Program-made: the position numbers and the translations under genes
Part shown: piece after piece, positions 15,585 to 19,823 of the stretch
Position numbering within the stretch: the stretch's first letter is position 1
Layout of the letters: each line of letters begins with the position of its first letter
NCBI GenBank assembly: GCA_947442095.1
Contig: CANEVG010000016.1
Location: forward strand, 1-19,823
Length of the DNA: 19,823 nt
Source of the DNA: Sphingomonadaceae bacterium
Lineage (GTDB): Bacteria; Pseudomonadota; Alphaproteobacteria; Sphingomonadales; Sphingomonadaceae
Reading direction: 5' to 3'
Notes under the pieces: generated by a model
Databases searched by the model: none
The model's input: only the letters and a program-made list of their open reading frames with translations
Told to the model about the DNA's origin: nothing

Positions 15585-16049
15585 TCAAGCCTCGCGCACA
15601 TCCCGCGCGATGGCATCGAGCAGCCCGTTGACGAACTTCGCCTCGCGGTCGTCGAAGAAGGCGTGCGCCACATCGAGGTATTCGTTGATCACGATGCTCA
15701 CGCTGACGTCGGGCCGCGCAAGCAGTTCATAGGCGCCCGCGCGCAGGATCTGCAGCATGGTGCGGTCGAGCCGCGCGATCGACCAGCCCTGTGCCAGACG
15801 GTCGGTCAGCCGGGCGTCGATCTCGTCGCGCCGCGCGGCCACGCCCCGCACCACGTCGTCAAAGAACGCCACATCGGCTTCGAGATACTGCTCGTCCTCG
15901 ATCTCCGCACCCAGCCGGTGCATGTGGAACTCGTCGAGCAGCGAGGTGAGCGGTGTTCCCTCCATCTCTAGCTGGTAAAGCGCCTGCACGGCGGCAAGCC
16001 GCGCGGCTGAGCGGGCTGGGAGGCGGGCTGGGCCGCGGGCACGGCTCAT
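15585..16049 (-). CDS. nusB: Transcription antitermination factor NusB
   Basis: An all-helical RNA-binding protein of 154 residues that, with NusE (S10), binds boxA RNA and supports antitermination of rRNA operons. Typical landmarks are the N-terminal ARLAAVQALYQLEM, then LDRTMLQILRAGAYELL, and the C-terminal INEYLDVAHAFFDDREAKFVNGLLDAIARD. The ATG overlaps the hisD stop by 4 bp (ATGA), so it is translationally coupled as the last gene of a hisG-hisD-nusB operon. The Arg/Ala-rich N-terminal ~15 residues are an extension relative to compact NusB proteins. Confidence 0.96.
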   Translation of the reverse strand: MSRARGPARLPARSAARLAAVQALYQLEMEGTPLTSLLDEFHMHRLGAEIEDEQYLEADVAFFDDVVRGVAARRDEIDARLTDRLAQGWSIARLDRTMLQILRAGAYELLARPDVSVSIVINEYLDVAHAFFDDREAKFVNGLLDAIARDVREA

Positions 16050-17335
16050 ATTCCAAGCCTCAATTCGATCGAGCGAGCGTGCGCGGTAAGGCCCTCGGCC
16101 TCGGCCAGCGCGATGGCGGCAGGCCCGATCATGCGGATCGACGCCTCGGTCGCCGCGATGAAACTGGTTCGCTTCATGAAATCGAGCACCGAAAGGCCAG
16201 AGGCAAACCGCGCGCGCCGCCCGGTGGGCAGCACGTGGTTTGGCCCAGCCACATAATCGCCGATGGCCTCGGGCGTATGCCGCCCCAGAAACACTGACCC
16301 TGCATGACGGATCCCGGCAAACAGCGTTTCGGGATTATCCGTCGCGATCTCGACATGCTCGGCGGCCAGCGCATTGGCGAGCGCGGGGGCTTCACCCAGC
16401 GAACCCACCACGATGATCACGCCGTGCGCATCCCAGCTCGCCTTGGCAACGGCAGCTGTGGGCAGCAGCGCGATTTCGGTCTGCACGGCCACTTCCACCG
16501 CATCGGCAAACACCGCATCGTCGGTGATCAGGATCGCCTGCGCTAAGGGATCATGCTCGGCCTGGCTGAGCAAGTCCGCGGCGATCCACTGCGGATTGTT
16601 TGCGCCGTCGGCGATCACGAGAATCTCGGAGGGTCCCGCCACCATGTCGATGCCGACCACGCCGAACAGCTGGCGCTTGGCTTCGGCTACCCAGGCATTG
16701 CCCGGCCCGGTGATGACATCGACCGGCGTGATGCGCTCGGTGCCATAGGCAAGCGCCGCAATCGCCTGAGCCCCGCCAACGCGCCAGACTTCGTCGACGC
16801 CCGCCAAATGCGCGGCGGCCAGCACCAGCGGATTGACTTCGCCCTTCGGCGTTGGTGTCGTCACCACCAGCCGTTCGACCCCCGCCACCTTGGCCGGAAT
16901 GGCGTTCATCAGCAGCGAGGAGGGATAGGCCGCGCGCCCGCCGGGCACATAGAGCCCCGCGCCATCGACGCCGCGCCATTTCGCGCCGAGCCGCACGCCC
17001 AACGCATCGGTGTAATCGCGGTCTTCGGGAAGCTGTGCTTCATGATAAGCCCGAATGCGCTGTGCGGCGAGTTCGAGTGCGGCGCGCAGATCGGGTGCGA
17101 GTGCATCGAAGGCCTCGCGGCATTCCTCTGGCGAAATCCGCCAGTTGTCGCCTACCAGCAAGTGCCCGTCATAGCGCGCGGTGTATTCGGCCAGAGCCTC
17201 GTCGCCGCGCGCGCGCACCTCGGCGATAATCGCGGCAACATCGCTTGCTACCCCGGCATCGCTTTCGCGCCGATCGTTCACCACGGCGGCAAAGGCCGCG
17301 GCAAAGGCGCCATTACTGGAATGGAGGCGCTGCAT
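16046..17335 (-). CDS. hisD: Histidinol dehydrogenase
   Basis: Catalyses the last two oxidations of histidine biosynthesis, L-histidinol to L-histidine, with two NAD+ and a zinc ion. The 429-residue length is normal. All key residues known from the E. coli enzyme are present at nearly the same numbers. Zinc ligands are Gln258 and His261 in LLSQAEHD, Asp360 in IGDYVAGPNH and His419 in LTAHARS. The catalytic base pair is Glu326-His327 in AAEHVEIAT. The signature region IDMVAGPSEILVIAD is also intact. The start ATG shares one base with the hisG stop (TGATG). Confidence 0.97.
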   Translation of the reverse strand: MQRLHSSNGAFAAAFAAVVNDRRESDAGVASDVAAIIAEVRARGDEALAEYTARYDGHLLVGDNWRISPEECREAFDALAPDLRAALELAAQRIRAYHEAQLPEDRDYTDALGVRLGAKWRGVDGAGLYVPGGRAAYPSSLLMNAIPAKVAGVERLVVTTPTPKGEVNPLVLAAAHLAGVDEVWRVGGAQAIAALAYGTERITPVDVITGPGNAWVAEAKRQLFGVVGIDMVAGPSEILVIADGANNPQWIAADLLSQAEHDPLAQAILITDDAVFADAVEVAVQTEIALLPTAAVAKASWDAHGVIIVVGSLGEAPALANALAAEHVEIATDNPETLFAGIRHAGSVFLGRHTPEAIGDYVAGPNHVLPTGRRARFASGLSVLDFMKRTSFIAATEASIRMIGPAAIALAEAEGLTAHARSIELRLGI

Positions 17336-18006
17336 CAGGCAGCCTTGGCCCGCGCGACCAGGTCACGGAATGTGTCGATCAGGGCGCCGAGGCGCGCGCT
17401 GTCTGTCTTCAGCGCAGCACGGTTGACGATCAGCCGCGCCGAGACCGGCATGATCCGGCTGGTCTCGACCAGCCCGTTGTCCTTCAGCGTCTGGCCCGAG
17501 GACACGAGATCGACGATCCGGCTGGCAAGGCCCAGCGATGGCGCAAGCTCCATTGCGCCGTTGAGCTTCACCACTTCGGCCTGCACGCCGAGCTTCTCGA
17601 AGTGACGCCGCGTGAGGCTGGGGTATTTGGTCGCGACCCGGGCGTGGCTTTCGCGCGCATTGGCGCCGCTTTCCACTGCGCCAGCCGGTTCGGCGACGGA
17701 CAGGCGGCAGTGCCCGATATCGAGATCCACCGGCGCATAGAGGTCCGCATAGTCGAACTCGTCGATCACATCCGAGCCGACGATCCCCGCCTGCGCTGCG
17801 CCGTGCGCCACGAATGTCGCCACATCGAAGGCGCGCACGCGGATGATGGTCACATCGTGGCGGCTTGTGGCGAAACTGAGCTTGCGCGAAGCCTTGTCGA
17901 AAAACGCCGCCTCGGGCACCACGCCCGCGCGTTCCAGCAAAGGCAGCGCTTCATCGAGAATGCGGCCTTTGGGCAAGGCGAAGACGAGAGGGGCAGGCTG
18001 GGTCAT
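17335..18006 (-). CDS. hisG: ATP phosphoribosyltransferase catalytic subunit, short form
   Basis: The first enzyme of histidine biosynthesis, joining ATP and PRPP to make phosphoribosyl-ATP. It begins with VFALPKGRILDEALPLL, and the HisG signature with the PRPP loop runs from ELAPSLGLASRIVDLV through SSGQTLKDNGL. At 223 residues it is the short type that lacks the C-terminal ACT-like regulatory domain. Such enzymes normally work with HisZ, which is not encoded in this window. I use the ATG at 18006 (MTQPAPLVF); the ORF extends in frame to 18045, but that would add a non-conserved tail nearly reaching the divergent gene. It is the first gene of the hisG-hisD-nusB operon. Confidence 0.95.
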   Translation of the reverse strand: MTQPAPLVFALPKGRILDEALPLLERAGVVPEAAFFDKASRKLSFATSRHDVTIIRVRAFDVATFVAHGAAQAGIVGSDVIDEFDYADLYAPVDLDIGHCRLSVAEPAGAVESGANARESHARVATKYPSLTRRHFEKLGVQAEVVKLNGAMELAPSLGLASRIVDLVSSGQTLKDNGLVETSRIMPVSARLIVNRAALKTDSARLGALIDTFRDLVARAKAA

Positions 18007-18049
18007 GATACCGCAGCCCCTATGGCAAAGGGCCGGAAAGGGCAACCGT

Positions 18050-19102
18050 ATGGACGTGCTGATGGATGGGAGCGATGTGGCGGCGGCTATTGACTGGCAG
18101 GCGGATCACGCCGCGAAGAACGACGCGCCCTGCACGGGCCGTGTGGTGCGCGCGCAACTGGCATTGCTGGACGGCGCGACGGAGACCGGCCGCCGCCTTG
18201 CCACATGGCCGGGCAAACCGCTGGAAGATGCGCTGCCGCTGCGGCTGGCGGGCGGCTTCCACCACCTTGTGCTTTCAGGCGCGGATACCCGTCTTCTACC
18301 GGTCTATCGCGGCGAACTGACCGATCAGGCGGCGATCGACGCGCTGGTTTTTGACCTCACCCGCAGGCACGATGCGGCGCTGCTGCCGTGGCTCGATGGC
18401 CCGCCGCAGACCAACGAGGCGGGGCGTTCAGCCTCGATCATGGCTGCGCTGCTGTGGCTCTCGCCCAGGCTCGGCCCCCGCTTCGAGCTGAACGAACTGG
18501 GCGCGAGCGCAGGCGTCAACACAATGATGGAGCGGTATTTCTATGATCTCGGCGGAACCATCGCCGGACCTGCAACCTCGCCCATGCGCATCGTGCCCGA
18601 ATGGCGGGGGCCTGCGCCGGGGCCCGCCTCGGTGGACATCACCGTGATCCAGGGCTGCGATCGCGCGCCGATCAATCTCGCCGACCCCACTGAAGCACTG
18701 CGGCTGAGAAGCTATGTCTGGGCCGAAGTGACCGAGCGGCTCGCGCGGATCGATGCAGCCATTGCGCTTGCTAGCCAGCAGCCGCCGAACCTTGTGCGCA
18801 TGGATGCGGGCGATTGGGTGGACCAGCGCCTCGCCGCGCGGCAGGACGCGGACACTGCGCGTGTGTTCTACCATTCGATCGTCTGGCAATATCTGCCAGA
18901 GGAAACCCGAGCCCGGATTTATTCCGCGATCACGCGCGCCGGCGAAGGCGGCCAGCGCATCGCGTGGATCATGCTCGAAACCAACCGGCGGACCTTTGCC
19001 CACGAGCTCACAGTGCGCTTCTGGCCGGGCGGCGCGGAGGCGGTGCAACTCGGCGCGGCGCACGCCCACGGTGCATGGGTGGAATGGCGCGGGGCAGCGT
19101 AA
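18050..19102 (+). CDS. DUF2332 family protein
   Basis: A protein of 350 residues that resembles the DUF2332 (COG4427) family of unknown function. Recognisable blocks are PLRLAGGFHHLVLSG, the central PQTNEAGRSASIMAALLWLS, FELNELGASAGVN (a glycine-rich turn resembling a methyltransferase motif I) and RVFYHSIVWQYLP. No signal peptide or membrane segment is visible. The ORF is open upstream to 17843, antisense to hisG. The ATG at 18050, preceded by GGAAAGG, gives a start in keeping with the family and leaves a 43-bp divergent gap to hisG. A role as a small-molecule methyltransferase-like enzyme is only a guess. Confidence 0.85.
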   Translation: MDVLMDGSDVAAAIDWQADHAAKNDAPCTGRVVRAQLALLDGATETGRRLATWPGKPLEDALPLRLAGGFHHLVLSGADTRLLPVYRGELTDQAAIDALVFDLTRRHDAALLPWLDGPPQTNEAGRSASIMAALLWLSPRLGPRFELNELGASAGVNTMMERYFYDLGGTIAGPATSPMRIVPEWRGPAPGPASVDITVIQGCDRAPINLADPTEALRLRSYVWAEVTERLARIDAAIALASQQPPNLVRMDAGDWVDQRLAARQDADTARVFYHSIVWQYLPEETRARIYSAITRAGEGGQRIAWIMLETNRRTFAHELTVRFWPGGAEAVQLGAAHAHGAWVEWRGAA

Positions 19103-19160
19103 TTGAGTTTGCGCGCCATTGGCCCTAACTTGCTCCGTGCACCGAACCCGAAAGCCCTCC

Positions 19161-19747
19161 ATGTGCCTGCTCAACCTGCTGCTCACCGCCTTTGCGCTTG
19201 CTGCAGCGCCAGCCTTCGCCGATCCCCCCCCGCCACTCGATTGGCGCGGGCAGGTCCGCGCGTTCAACGCCGAGCATTGCAAGCATCCGGCCTGGGGCAC
19301 CTCGCATTCCGAGTGCGACTACCGGCTTGCAAAAGGCCATGGCCGCGACAGACAAGGTCGCGTTCGATGACGCCGTGCTGTTCGCGGCCGCCGATCTGGT
19401 CTGCCAGATCTTCTCCCCCACCGGCTTCCCGATGGAAAAGCTGCCCAAGGTGCAAGCAGCGATTCGCGAGCATACGTACTGCCGCACGCCCATTGTCGTC
19501 GAAGCGCTCTATCTCCATAGTGCCGACGCGCTCGACTGGCTCGGCGCGGATCATGGCGCTGGCGGACCCGAACGGCGCCCAGCGTGACGGCCCGGCAGGG
19601 CTCCCCATGCCCAAGGAGAACTTGCGCGATGTGCCCGCGCGCGTGCTCTCCTCCGCCGGGAATGCCTTGATGCCCGCCAAGCGCGACAGCCTCGCGAAAT
19701 GGCTGGAGACGCTTTCCGCCGAGACGGACGGGCTCAGGACGCTCTGA
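19161..19747 (+). pseudogene. Small secreted protein gene with two frameshifts
   Basis: The reading starts at an ATG at 19161 with a clear signal peptide, MCLLNLLLTAFALAAAPAFA, then a Cys-containing segment VRAFNAEHCKHPAWGTSHSE. Near 19331-19334 (an AAAA run) the coding pattern moves to the next frame, AMAATDKVAFDDAVLFAAAD through VVEALYLHSADALDWLG. Near 19548-19549 (GG) it moves again, to IMALADPNGAQRDGPAGLPM through LETLSAETDGLRTL, ending at 19747. Each move equals one extra base, and GC-rich third positions persist through all three parts. Together they look like one protein of about 195 residues, broken by mutation or by assembly errors. The alternative is a short protein plus an overlapping new ORF from the ATG at 19553. 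I recognise no family. A C8 tract at 19224-19231 just after the signal region is another slippage-prone site. Confidence 0.6.
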
Positions 19748-19749
19748 CC

Positions 19750-19823
19750 ATGCAGGAAACGCTTTACCGCCCTTATGTCGCGAAAGACGAGGATGCCGTC
19801 CTCATGCATATTCTCTCGATCCA
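19750..19823 (+). CDS. Start of an unidentified protein (3' end outside window)
   Basis: An ATG lies 2 bp after the stop of the preceding reading. It opens 24 codons to the window edge, beginning MQETLYRPYVAKDEDAVLMH. Spacing suggests cotranscription with the broken secreted-protein gene. The fragment is too short to name; a charged, non-hydrophobic start argues against a signal peptide. Confidence 0.5.
   Translation, partial: MQETLYRPYVAKDEDAVLMHILSI

Noticed and set aside
16553..17605. 350-residue ORF on the plus strand
   Set aside because: It is antisense to hisD and hisG, both certain from catalytic residues. No recognisable domain.
17843..18049. N-terminal extension of the DUF2332 protein
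   Set aside because: Antisense to hisG, Ser/Arg-rich shadow composition, and a better start with GGAAAGG exists at 18050.
19103..19550. Long plus-strand ORF opening at 19103
   Set aside because: Its first part is Arg/Ser/Pro-rich shadow sequence over the signal-peptide gene. Only its last ~65 codons look coding and are included in the frameshifted gene.
1..19823. CRISPR arrays, tRNA or rRNA genes, riboswitches, prophage
   Set aside because: No regularly spaced repeats, no cloverleaf or rRNA core sequences and no phage genes were recognised by reading; small RNAs cannot be excluded without computation.

Overview
The window is GC-rich, densely packed DNA, most likely from an alphaproteobacterium of the sphingomonad group (Novosphingobium, Sphingobium or Sphingomonas type). 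This rests on general knowledge: the hisG-hisD-nusB order, the TonB-dependent receptor beside a catabolic P450, the NodT-type outer-membrane efflux lipoprotein and the codon bias. No rRNA or tRNA gene, CRISPR array or replication origin was seen.

Region 1 (1-7727) is a catabolic block. It holds the 3' part of an acyl-CoA ligase (+). A minus-strand pair follows: a TonB-dependent receptor, then a cytochrome P450 17 bp downstream. Divergent from these is a plus-strand pair: a 4-hydroxyacetophenone-type Baeyer-Villiger monooxygenase (BVMO) whose stop overlaps the start of a class VIII (beta-lactamase-fold) esterase. The chemistry is coherent: uptake, P450 hydroxylation, conversion of a ketone to an ester, hydrolysis of the ester, and CoA activation of an acid. 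The substrate cannot be read from the sequence. The 108-bp divergent promoter region contains a perfect 7-6-7 palindrome and a third half-site 20 bp away.

Region 2 (7728-9265) is non-coding flank around a decayed IS630-family insertion sequence of about 1.18 kb. Its terminal inverted repeats match at 20 of 23 positions and include flanking TA. The transposase is broken by a 13-bp tandem duplication and by a second frameshift.

Region 3 (9266-14118) is a tripartite drug-efflux operon on the minus strand: a NodT/TolC-type outer-membrane lipoprotein, an EmrA-type adaptor and an EmrB-type DHA2 transporter. A divergent TetR/AefR-like repressor lies next to it. The shared intergenic region carries two near-identical direct repeats that look like operators.

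Region 4 (14205-19823) is more housekeeping in character. A small VOC-fold protein and S-formylglutathione hydrolase (formaldehyde detoxification) sit on the plus strand. They converge, across a hairpin-rich spacer, on a hisG-hisD-nusB operon whose junctions overlap. A DUF2332 protein is divergent from hisG. It is followed by a small secreted-protein gene broken by two +1 frameshifts (or carrying sequencing errors) and by the first 24 complete codons of another gene.

The best candidate for something under-described is the divergent receptor-P450 / BVMO-esterase module with its palindromic control region.
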